From: JACCTH01 sp035250485
Lineage (GTDB): Bacteria; Actinomycetota; Acidimicrobiia; Spongiisociales; ZC4RG35
Assembly: GCA_035250485.1 (NCBI GenBank)
Contig: DATFFB010000171.1
Span: forward strand, 1 to 16,822
Reading direction: 5' to 3'
Length of the DNA stretch: 16,822 nucleotides
Under the pieces are notes generated by a model. It searched no databases and was not told where the DNA came from. It saw only the letters and a program-made list of their open reading frames with translations. The translations under genes were made by a program, and so were the position numbers. Within the stretch, counting starts at the first letter, position 1. The number at the start of each line of letters is the position of its first letter. Below are positions 1 to 5,996 of this stretch, in pieces.

Positions 1-84
1 GGCGTCGCTGGTATCGAGACCGAGATCTCGTGCGGCTGCAATTCCCTCGGCCAGCGCGGTCAGGGATTCGCTCAGGGTGCTCAC
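1..84 (-). CDS. N-terminus of a protein coupled to the upstream GTPase (partial)
   Basis: A GTG start overlaps the stop of the preceding minus-strand GTPase in a GTGA arrangement (GTG at 84-82, TGA at 83-81), and the frame stays open to the window edge. The 28 visible codons begin M-S-T-L-S-E-S-L-T-A-L-A-E-G-I and continue as an amphipathic helix-like stretch. A GGAG lies about 10 nt upstream of the GTG, inside the end of the GTPase gene. The visible part carries no diagnostic motif. Bacterial dynamin-like GTPases of the neighbour's type are often encoded as adjacent pairs, so a second GTPase is the best guess, but this rests on context only. The four-base overlap implies translational coupling and one transcript. 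Confidence 0.6.
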   Translation of the reverse strand, partial: MSTLSESLTALAEGIAAARDLGLDTSDA

Positions 85-1724
85 AGGGCCATGGCTCCGG
101 CCCGGGCTTGGTCCGCCAGCCCGCGCAGCGTGGCGGGAAGATCCTTCTCGATCGGGCCGAGGGCATCTGCAAACCGCGCTTGGTCGCGGCGAAAGGCCTC
201 GCCCAGCAATTCGGTGAGGCGGCTCCGGGCCCGCTTGACAAAGGCGGCCACATTGGCCTCGCCGAAGATGGCTTCCAGAAGCTTCTGATTGAGAAAGGCA
301 GTGGCAGCACCGATCCCGACCTCGGTCCCGGTCAGGCCTCCGGTGTGGACGAAGACGGCGATCATGGCGCTCGTCCCGAGCGCGTTGAGACCCACCGACG
401 CCGCCTGCGCCCAGGCCTTGCGCTGCTGTCCCAGTGTTGCGATTTCGCGGCCGATAGCCTCGCCCCAGGAGGCGAGCAACTCGCTCAAGCGCTCGTCGAA
501 ATCACCCCCGGCGGCAAGAAGGTCGGGTCGATCGGCCAGCGCTCGGTCCCCGAGAGGTTCCCCGGACCAGATCGAGGAGCTGGCTCGGGCTGCGTCGTCG
601 GCATGCCGGCGGGCGGAGGCGACCAGATCCGAGAATGCGGCCTCCCGCACCGGAGGGGCGGGCGGTGGGGGTGCGGTGCGAAAGAGGTTCCGAATGGTGG
701 CGGCGATCTTTCCCACCCCCTCGGCCAGAAACCGCGCGAGCGGGCCGGCGCGGACGAAATCGAGCCACTGCTGAAGGACTTCCGAACGGAGGAAGTCTCC
801 GCTCTCCACTTCATCGAGGAGTTTTCGCAGGCCCCGCTCATACGCACGGTCGGCTTCTTCGAGAAGTGCCGCGGTCGCTCGCTGTTCCTCTTCCGTATCG
901 TCGGCGATTTGCTCCACCCCTGCGGGAAGGCCCTCGAGGGCGGTGACGAGGCCGCGGCGGGCGACCGCCCGGCGGGCGGCGTCGTCGCTCCGGAGGTTCT
1001 CGATCGCGCTGGTGATGGGCGAAATCGATTCGGCCCGGAGGGCGTCGCGTCCGGGGTCGAGCGCTCCCTCGGCGACAGATACCACCTCCAGATCCCCAAA
1101 CGCCCCTTGATTGTCGAGACCACCACGCTCCAGCATGGCCCGGTAGTCGGCCAGGACTTCGGTTCGGTCCTCAATATCGATCGGCATTCGGTTGATGACC
1201 ATCAGAAGCGGGACGCCGCGCTGGCGGGCACGGTCGAGCACCAGCCACGGCACCTGGTCGGCATAGCGGGTCACAGTGGTGACGAAGATCACCAGATCGG
1301 CTTTTTCGAGCAGATCGAGAGCCAGTTGACGGTTGTGTTGCTCGACGCTGTCGAAGTCGGGAGAGTCGACGATGACCAGGCCCTTTGGGGCCGCGCGGTC
1401 GCTCACAACGAGGAGGTCAGGGTGGATGTCGATGCCGTCATCGGGGTGGGCGAGAGCCACCGGCTGACGGGTGGTGGGGCGAAGCAGTCCCGAGGGGCTC
1501 GCTGCTCGGCGTGCCAGGGCATTGAAGAGCGAAGACTTACCGGAGCCAGTCGACCCGAGGATCACCACAAAGAGCGGGGCCGCCAGATCGGATGCCCTGG
1601 GCAACAGATAGCTATCGACGTGGGTGCGGAGCCGTTCCGCCTGCTCCCGGGACTCCCGGGCCGGGGCCGACGACGCCCGGCGGGCCAAGGCGGCCGATAG
1701 ATCCTCCAGCACCTGGCGCAGCAT
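81..1724 (-). CDS. Dynamin-like / YfjP-type GTPase, membrane associated
   Basis: This is a 547-residue P-loop GTPase. The Walker A/G1 motif GSTGSGKSS is at residues 57-65, a threonine-containing switch I segment (RPTTRQP) is near 82-88, and G3 DSPDFD is at 120-125. The G4 position reads N-R-M-P (178-181) after a hydrophobic strand, instead of canonical NKxD. After the G domain comes a long charged helical region (about 220-430), then a Gly/Ala-rich hydrophobic stretch at about 442-488 that could dip into or cross the membrane, and a short helical tail. This layout fits bacterial dynamin-like proteins that remodel or survey membranes; the actual role is unknown. It overlaps the next minus-strand gene by 4 bp. 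The ATG at 1724 has no Shine-Dalgarno, so the start is not certain, but the helix before the P-loop supports it. A long open frame on the opposite strand is a composition artefact. Confidence 0.8.
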   Translation of the reverse strand: MLRQVLEDLSAALARRASSAPARESREQAERLRTHVDSYLLPRASDLAAPLFVVILGSTGSGKSSLFNALARRAASPSGLLRPTTRQPVALAHPDDGIDIHPDLLVVSDRAAPKGLVIVDSPDFDSVEQHNRQLALDLLEKADLVIFVTTVTRYADQVPWLVLDRARQRGVPLLMVINRMPIDIEDRTEVLADYRAMLERGGLDNQGAFGDLEVVSVAEGALDPGRDALRAESISPITSAIENLRSDDAARRAVARRGLVTALEGLPAGVEQIADDTEEEQRATAALLEEADRAYERGLRKLLDEVESGDFLRSEVLQQWLDFVRAGPLARFLAEGVGKIAATIRNLFRTAPPPPAPPVREAAFSDLVASARRHADDAARASSSIWSGEPLGDRALADRPDLLAAGGDFDERLSELLASWGEAIGREIATLGQQRKAWAQAASVGLNALGTSAMIAVFVHTGGLTGTEVGIGAATAFLNQKLLEAIFGEANVAAFVKRARSRLTELLGEAFRRDQARFADALGPIEKDLPATLRGLADQARAGAMAL

Positions 1725-1782
1725 CGAGGCAAGTGTGACAGCCTCGACCGGGAAAATTCGTTTGTTAGCTAGGTTGGCCCGC
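1725..1782. promoter_or_regulatory. Divergent intergenic region with -10 box for the LOG gene
   Basis: This 58-bp gap separates the divergent GTPase and LOG starts. On the plus strand TAGGTT (1770-1775) fits the TANNNT -10 pattern and is followed by 7 nt and the GTG at 1783, so transcription would begin at or within a base of the start codon (leaderless). No convincing -35 box is visible. On the minus strand no Shine-Dalgarno precedes the GTPase ATG and no clear -10 box was found. The call rests on motif position only. Confidence 0.45.
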
Positions 1783-2868
1783 GTGAAGCTCTACCAGACC
1801 GGCCAGCCCGAGCTGGACGAACAAATCCGCCAGCTCATCATCGACGCCGGCGATGGGGGCAACCAGGATCTGATCGCCGAGCTCCTGACGACAGTTATCA
1901 AACTGCATCGCGATAAAGCCGAGCGCGGTGATCTGAAAATGGTCAACACCGCGCTGAAGGAGATGCGGTACTCGATGGCGGTCTTCGCCCGACACCACGA
2001 GCCCAAGGTGACGATCTTCGGAAGCGCCCGGCTGGAGGAGTCCGACCCCAACTTCCAACTGGCCGAAAGCTTCGCCGGCCTCATGGCGGAGAAAGGCTGG
2101 GGAGTCATCACCGGAGCGGGCCCGGGAATCATGGCGGCGGGGAGCAAAGGGGCCGGCCTCGAGCATTCGTACGGTGTCAATATTCGACTCCCATTCGAGC
2201 CCGATCCGGTTGGCTACATCGACCCTCAGCGAAACATCAACTTCAAGTACTTCTTCACCCGCAAGCTCACCTTTATCAAGGAGTCTCACGCCTTCGCCCT
2301 CTTCCCGGGCGGCTTCGGCACTCTCGACGAAACGTTCGAATTGCTGACGCTCATCCAGACCGGGAAGAGCGACATGCATCCAATTGTCCTGATCGAGGCC
2401 CCAGGGACCGGTTATTGGCCCCCTTTGCTCGAGTTCTTCTCGACGACTCTCGTGGCAAAGGGCCTCATCTCCGCAGCCGACTTGAACCTCTTCGAGGTGA
2501 CCGGTGACGCCAACGACGCCGCCGCCATGATCCACGCGTTCTATTCCAACTTCCACTCCCAGCGTTACGTGGAAGGAAAGCTCGTACTACGGATGAAGGA
2601 GGCGCCGGAAGGAACGGTCCTCGACGAGATCAATGGCGAGTTCGCTGACATCCTTGCCGCCGGGAGGATCGAGAAAACCGAACCTTCCGCCGCCGAGGAA
2701 AAGGACGCCGATGCTCTTGACCAGGAGCGCCTGGTTCTCAACTTCGACCGCCGGAGTTACGGGCGGCTACGTCTCCTGATCGACCATCTCAACACGCTCG
2801 TCTCCACTCCCGAGCGTGTCGCCCCACCGGCGCCTTTCCAGGAGGAGCAAGCAGAAAGGCCGTGGTAG
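1783..2868 (+). CDS. LOG/TIGR00730 family Rossmann-fold nucleotide hydrolase-like protein
   Basis: This 361-residue protein carries the LOG (cytokinin riboside 5'-monophosphate phosphoribohydrolase / 'lysine decarboxylase-like') fold. The signature PGGFGTLDE is at residues 175-183, preceded by GSAR (80-83), the glycine-rich GAGPGIMAAG (111-120) and a conserved R-K pair (160-161). The Arg and the signature Glu needed for N-glycosidic cleavage in LOG enzymes are therefore present, and hydrolysis of a nucleoside 5'-monophosphate is the likely chemistry. It is longer than short LOG proteins (about 190 residues): a helical N-terminal extension of about 70 residues and a C-terminal part of about 110 residues, rich in Glu/Asp and Arg, flank the core. 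The GTG at 1783 is chosen because the codons upstream read as non-conserved and a -10 box lies 7 nt before it; a TTG at 1774 is an in-frame alternative. The physiological substrate is unknown. Confidence 0.85.
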   Translation: MKLYQTGQPELDEQIRQLIIDAGDGGNQDLIAELLTTVIKLHRDKAERGDLKMVNTALKEMRYSMAVFARHHEPKVTIFGSARLEESDPNFQLAESFAGLMAEKGWGVITGAGPGIMAAGSKGAGLEHSYGVNIRLPFEPDPVGYIDPQRNINFKYFFTRKLTFIKESHAFALFPGGFGTLDETFELLTLIQTGKSDMHPIVLIEAPGTGYWPPLLEFFSTTLVAKGLISAADLNLFEVTGDANDAAAMIHAFYSNFHSQRYVEGKLVLRMKEAPEGTVLDEINGEFADILAAGRIEKTEPSAAEEKDADALDQERLVLNFDRRSYGRLRLLIDHLNTLVSTPERVAPPAPFQEEQAERPW

Positions 2869-2938
2869 GGACGTTTCGTGACCCGGCGCGGAGGTCGGGC
2901 CCGGAATCTTGTTTGTTGGAAGCGACTACCATGGCGGA
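2869..2938 (+). promoter_or_regulatory. Intergenic region with leaderless-type -10 box before the TIGR03084 gene
   Basis: TACCAT at 2927-2932 matches the TANNNT -10 pattern and ends exactly 6 nt before the GTG at 2939. The start codon would thus be +1 of the transcript. There is no Shine-Dalgarno and no clear -35 box. A GC-rich stretch containing CGGGCCCG (2896-2903) lies between the LOG stop and this box, but no T-run follows it, so it is not called a terminator. Confidence 0.45.
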
Positions 2939-3673
2939 GTGCGCGAACTCCTCTCAGACCTAGTAGCTGAGCAGCAGTTTCTCGACCAGTTCCTGCAAAG
3001 GATCACCCAAAAGGACTGGGAAAGACCGACCCCAGCCAAGGGATGGTCGATCAGGGACACCATCAGTCACCTCGCCGACTCCGCCGAACTGGCTGCTGAT
3101 GCCCTCAATGGCGGGAACCGCATCGAGATCTACCGCAGTGCTCCCGACCTCGACGCCCTCCGCCAGGAAGCCGTCAAGAAGGGCCGCAAGATGCGTTACC
3201 AGGACGTCATCGAGTGGTGGCGGGGAGGCCGTGCCAAGGTCGTCGAGCCCCTCTCGCATATGTCTGCCGAGCAGCGCATCGAATGGATCTCGGGGGACAT
3301 GAGTGCGAGAACGTTCGCCACGATGAGATTGATGGAGAACTGGGCCCACGGCCTCGACATCTACAACGCCATGAAAGCCCAGATCGAGGATACGGCGCGT
3401 CTCCGCCACATCTGCTTCCTCGGCTGGAAGACCTTGCCCTATGCCTTCAAGATGGCCGACATGGACTATTCGCCGGTTCGGGTGGAGGTCATGGGCCCCG
3501 GATACGCCAAGTGGGTATATGGGCCTGACGACACCGACCAGGTCATCAAGGGCCCAGCCGGCGAATGGGCCCGGCTCTCCGTGAGACGGATCAAGCGCAA
3601 GGACGCCAAGAATCTGAAGGCCACCGGTGACGTGGCCGACACTGCCCTGGACGTGGTTCGCGCCTATCTATGA
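2939..3673 (+). CDS. TIGR03084 family metal-binding protein (maleylpyruvate isomerase / DinB-like fold)
   Basis: The protein has 244 residues from the GTG. The opening four-helix region (LLSDLVAEQQFLDQFL, then W..PTPAKGWSIRDTISHLAD) is typical of the mycothiol-dependent maleylpyruvate isomerase N domain, and the segment SARTFATMRLMENWAHGLDIY is characteristic of TIGR03084 proteins. The expected metal triad is visible as His44, Glu133 and His137; the E-x3-H spacing equals that of the characterised Corynebacterium isomerase (H52/E144/H148). A thiol-dependent isomerase or transferase role is plausible, but the substrate is unknown. A TTG at 2909 would add 10 non-conserved residues; the GTG at 2939 is preferred because a -10 box sits 6 nt upstream and family members usually begin at this helix. 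The stop overlaps the next start (ATGA), so it heads a three-gene operon. Confidence 0.8.
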   Translation: MRELLSDLVAEQQFLDQFLQRITQKDWERPTPAKGWSIRDTISHLADSAELAADALNGGNRIEIYRSAPDLDALRQEAVKKGRKMRYQDVIEWWRGGRAKVVEPLSHMSAEQRIEWISGDMSARTFATMRLMENWAHGLDIYNAMKAQIEDTARLRHICFLGWKTLPYAFKMADMDYSPVRVEVMGPGYAKWVYGPDDTDQVIKGPAGEWARLSVRRIKRKDAKNLKATGDVADTALDVVRAYL

Positions 3674-4467
3674 GGCTTCCATCCCTTTTTGGGATGGTGC
3701 ATCTTTCCCCCCTCCCAGGAGCTCCTCGATACCAGAGCGACCTCGGGATGGATGCGGTTATCGCCCGGGCCTTGAACGACGCCACGAAGCTGGCCGAAGC
3801 CGGCTTTCCGGCCCTGATGATCGAGAACTATGGCGATTCCCCCTTCTTTGCTGCCAGGGTTCCGCCCGTTACCGTTGCCGCCCTTACGCGGGTGGTTGCA
3901 CGGGTGAGAGACGAGACCGGCCTCGCGGTGGGCGTGAACGTGCTTCGCAACGACGCCATATCCGCCCTGGGAATCGCCGCTGCCACCGGCGCCGGCTGGA
4001 TAAGGGTGAACGTTCTCTCGGGCCTGATGTACACCGACCAGGGTCCCATTGTCGGACAGGCCGCCGAAGTGGCGCGGCTTCGAAAAGATTGGTGTCCTGA
4101 AGTCGGCATCCTGGCCGACGTGTTCGTCAAACACGCCACTCCCCCGCCGGGGAGTGAAATTTCGGTGGCCGGAGCGGATACCTGGGAGAGGGCCGGCGCC
4201 GACGGCCTAGTCGTCTCCGGGACCGCCACCGGCTCTGCCCCCGACCTCGACTCTGCCCGGGACCTGCGAGTTGCGGTGCCCGACGCCCCGATCCTGGTGG
4301 GATCGGGAGCCACCGCCGCCAATCTGGCCGAGCTCGCCAAGGTGGCCAACGGCGTCATCGTCGGCTCGTCGCTCAAGGTGGGCGGGCGAGCCGAGGGCGA
4401 GGTCGATCTCAACTCGGCACGGGATTTCGTGGCCGCGGCCCGCGAGGTCGGCTGGCTCGAACCCTGA
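3670..4467 (+). CDS. BtpA/SgcQ family TIM-barrel protein
   Basis: This 265-residue protein shows the hallmark BtpA/SgcQ blocks: GMVHLSPLPGAP (8-19), IENYGDSPF (51-59), GVNVLRND (88-95), an IRVNV strand (111-115) and DVFVKH (150-155). These are followed by ADGLVVSGTATG and a C-terminal phosphate-binding-like NGVIVGSSLK. Its length is normal for the family. The cyanobacterial founder, BtpA, affects photosystem I assembly or stability; SgcQ is encoded in an enteric sugar-utilisation cluster. Neither role fits here, so the reaction is unknown and a (beta/alpha)8 enzyme acting on a phosphorylated or small carbon substrate is the reasonable inference. ATG overlaps the upstream TGA (ATGA), and its own stop overlaps the crotonase start (TGATG), so all three are translationally coupled. 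No independent Shine-Dalgarno is visible. Confidence 0.85.
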   Translation: MRLPSLFGMVHLSPLPGAPRYQSDLGMDAVIARALNDATKLAEAGFPALMIENYGDSPFFAARVPPVTVAALTRVVARVRDETGLAVGVNVLRNDAISALGIAAATGAGWIRVNVLSGLMYTDQGPIVGQAAEVARLRKDWCPEVGILADVFVKHATPPPGSEISVAGADTWERAGADGLVVSGTATGSAPDLDSARDLRVAVPDAPILVGSGATAANLAELAKVANGVIVGSSLKVGGRAEGEVDLNSARDFVAAAREVGWLEP

Positions 4468-5234
4468 TGCCTCCTTCGCTCACCGCCGCCGGGCGAGTAG
4501 CCACTCTGACTCTCGATGAACCCGAGACCCGCAATGCGATCACGGGCGCCGAGTCCCTGAATGCAGTCGTCTCGGCCCTCGAGACCGACCCGGCCGACAT
4601 CAGCGTCCTCGTGATCACCGGTGCCGGTCCCGCCTTCTCCGCCGGCGGGAACATAAAGGACATGGCCGCCCGCCAGGGATTGTTCGCCGGGAGTCCCGAG
4701 GAGATCATGGAGGGCTATCGGTCCAGCATCCAGCGGCTGACCAGAGCCCTGCTCGAAACTGATCTGGTCACCGTCGCGGCGGTGAACGGCCCTGCCATCG
4801 GCGCCGGTTTTGACCTGGCGCTGGGATGCGATCTCCGGCTGGGCTCCACTTCTGCCCGGTTCGCGCACACCTTCGTCGACCTCGGGATCATCCCCGGCGA
4901 TGGGGGCGCCTGGCTCTTGCCGCGAGTTGTGGGCTGGCAGCGGGCGGCCGAGCTTGCCTTTACCGCTCGGAGCGTGGAGGCGGAGGAAGCGAGGGAAATG
5001 GGAATCCTCCTCGAGGTGACCGGGCCCCCGGATCTGATGACGAGGGCGATGGAGCTCGCCCGGTTGATCGCCAGCAAGCCCGCCCATTCGATCCGGTTGG
5101 CCAAGCGCCTCCTCCGGCACGCCAAATCGATGGATCTTCCCGGCTTCCTCGAGTTCTCGGCCGCCCTCCAGGCCATCTCCCATCACACCGACGCCCATCA
5201 CCAAGCGATGGCCGGACTCAAGCGCAGTCAGTAA
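4467..5234 (+). CDS. Enoyl-CoA hydratase/isomerase (crotonase) family protein
   Basis: This 255-residue crotonase-fold protein has the first oxyanion-hole segment AFSAGGNIKDMA at 56-67 and the second, NGPAIGAGFDLALGCDLRL, at about 107-125. IIPGDGGAWLLPRVVG (141-156) follows. The catalytic glutamates of classical hydratases are not conserved: the Glu144-equivalent is Asp116 (GAGFD), and the Glu164-equivalent position appears to be Phe in HTFVDLG. Straight enoyl-CoA hydration is therefore uncertain; another CoA-thioester reaction (isomerisation, hydrolysis, C-C cleavage) is possible. The PGDGGAW variant is shared by a large subgroup of poorly characterised crotonases. It is the last gene of the operon, its ATG overlapping the BtpA-family stop, and it ends with tandem stops (TAATGA). 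Confidence 0.85.
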   Translation: MPPSLTAAGRVATLTLDEPETRNAITGAESLNAVVSALETDPADISVLVITGAGPAFSAGGNIKDMAARQGLFAGSPEEIMEGYRSSIQRLTRALLETDLVTVAAVNGPAIGAGFDLALGCDLRLGSTSARFAHTFVDLGIIPGDGGAWLLPRVVGWQRAAELAFTARSVEAEEAREMGILLEVTGPPDLMTRAMELARLIASKPAHSIRLAKRLLRHAKSMDLPGFLEFSAALQAISHHTDAHHQAMAGLKRSQ

Positions 5235-5269
5235 TGACTAGTCACTCAGAGTGGTGATACCCTAGACCC
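5234..5269 (+). promoter_or_regulatory. Promoter of the HD-GYP gene with overlapping palindromes
   Basis: ATGACT (5234-5239, 4/6 to TTGACA) and TACCCT (5258-5263, TANNNT) are separated by 18 nt, and the -10 box ends 6 nt before an ATG at 5270. The spacer contains a perfect 10-bp palindrome, TGACTAGTCA (5235-5244), overlapping an imperfect one, CACTCAGAGTG (5243-5253, central base unpaired). The dyads cover the polymerase-binding spacer, the usual place for repressor operators; the regulator is unknown. Confidence 0.5.
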
Positions 5270-5353
5270 ATGGCGGGAGGGCGACCTCTGGCCCAATCTG
5301 TTGCCCCTCAGCGAGTGGGAAGGGCATGGACGAAAGTCTCCTCAAGGCAATGA
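5270..5353 (+). CDS. Possible leader ORF (27 codons) overlapping the HD-GYP start
   Basis: An ATG lies 6 nt after the -10 box TACCCT, the leaderless spacing seen at other genes here. It opens a 27-codon frame (MAGGRPLAQS...VSSRQ) that ends with TGA at 5351-5353, 28 bases inside the HD-GYP gene in another frame. It could be translated as a leaderless peptide that affects initiation at 5326, or it could simply be 5' leader. There is no homology evidence. Confidence 0.25.
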   Translation: MAGGRPLAQSVAPQRVGRAWTKVSSRQ

Positions 5354-5961
5354 AAGGCGTGGTCGACGACCTCTACGGCCACGTGCACCGGGTCAGCGAC
5401 CTGGCTGTCGCCCTCGGCAAGGAAATGTCGCTTCCCCGCGACGATGTCAAACGTCTAGGGCTAGTCGGCATCCTCCACGACGTCGGCAAGATTCACATCG
5501 ATCCGGGAGTTTTGGCCAAGCCCGGTCCCCTCGATGATCTCGAGCGAGAGCACATGCGTCAGCATCCCGAAATCGGCTACGCCATGATCGCCGAGAAGTT
5601 CGACCGACGGGTATCGGAAGCCATTCTCTACCACCACGAGCGCTTCGACGGGCTCGGATATCCATTCGGGTTGGCCGGTACCAAGATCCCTGTGCTCTCT
5701 CGGATCGTTCTCGTGGCCGATGCCTTCGACGCCATCACGAGTCACCGCGCCTACCAACCGGCCCTTTCGGTTGACTTTGCCATTTCCGAGATCATCAACA
5801 ATTCAGGCACCCAATTCGACCCCGGCGTGGTCGAGGCCTTCATGACCGTCATCGAGCGCGATGGCATCCCCACCTCCCAGCCCGGGGACGGATCCAAGGA
5901 GCGGGCCCGGGTCTTCAAGCGGCTGACCCGCCCCACCCGCGTGAAGGCTCCCACCGCCTGA
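5326..5961 (+). CDS. Stand-alone HD-GYP domain phosphodiesterase
   Basis: This 211-residue protein is essentially one HD-GYP domain, the class that hydrolyses cyclic di-GMP (or related cyclic dinucleotides) to pGpG/GMP using a two- or three-metal centre. Visible ligands and motifs, in order: HVHRV (19-23), HDVGKI (51-56), RQHPEIG (78-84), HHERFDGLGYP (103-113, the GYP signature) and DAFDAITSHRAY (132-143). Metal-binding His, HD, His-His and Asp are all present, so it should be active. No receiver, PAS or membrane segment is attached, so it is a cytosolic enzyme without a built-in sensor. The C-terminal 40 residues are basic and probably disordered. An imperfect Shine-Dalgarno (GGGAAGGG, 5317-5324) precedes the ATG. 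The gene has its own promoter and is followed after 35 bp by lhr. Confidence 0.88.
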   Translation: MDESLLKAMKGVVDDLYGHVHRVSDLAVALGKEMSLPRDDVKRLGLVGILHDVGKIHIDPGVLAKPGPLDDLEREHMRQHPEIGYAMIAEKFDRRVSEAILYHHERFDGLGYPFGLAGTKIPVLSRIVLVADAFDAITSHRAYQPALSVDFAISEIINNSGTQFDPGVVEAFMTVIERDGIPTSQPGDGSKERARVFKRLTRPTRVKAPTA

Positions 5962-5972
5962 AAAATCCTGTC

Positions 5973-5994
5973 CCTCACCCCGAATAGGGTGAGG
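5973..5994. promoter_or_regulatory. 8-bp perfect dyad overlapping the lhr promoter
   Basis: CCTCACCC (5973-5980) and GGGTGAGG (5987-5994) are perfect inverted repeats separated by 6 nt. The right arm covers most of the candidate -10 box and the bases just before the start codon. No T-run follows, so an intrinsic terminator for the HD-GYP gene is unlikely. An operator for a dimeric repressor of lhr is the simplest reading; a hairpin at the 3' end of the upstream mRNA is the alternative. Confidence 0.5.
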
Positions 5995-5996
5995 AC
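5985..5996 (+). promoter_or_regulatory. -10 box of lhr, leaderless type
   Basis: TAGGGT (5985-5990) fits TANNNT and is followed by exactly 6 nt and the GTG start at 5997. There is no Shine-Dalgarno between them, only the right arm of the dyad. No convincing -35 box is visible upstream, which is common in high-GC actinobacterial promoters. Confidence 0.45.

Noticed and set aside
30..1700. A 556-codon plus-strand frame opposite the GTPase
   Set aside because: Composition artefact opposite a gene with clear G1 and G3 motifs; no domain seen.
1624..1782. A longer LOG start at 1624
   Set aside because: The added 53 codons overlap the GTPase gene antisense and are Arg/Ser/Ala-rich; a -10 box sits directly before the GTG at 1783.
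3828..5204. A 458-codon minus-strand frame opposite the BtpA-family and crotonase genes
   Set aside because: It spans two real overlapping genes on the other strand and looks like a shadow frame.
5973..5994. The 8-bp hairpin as an intrinsic terminator of the HD-GYP gene
   Set aside because: No T-run follows; the right arm runs straight into the lhr -10 box and start codon.
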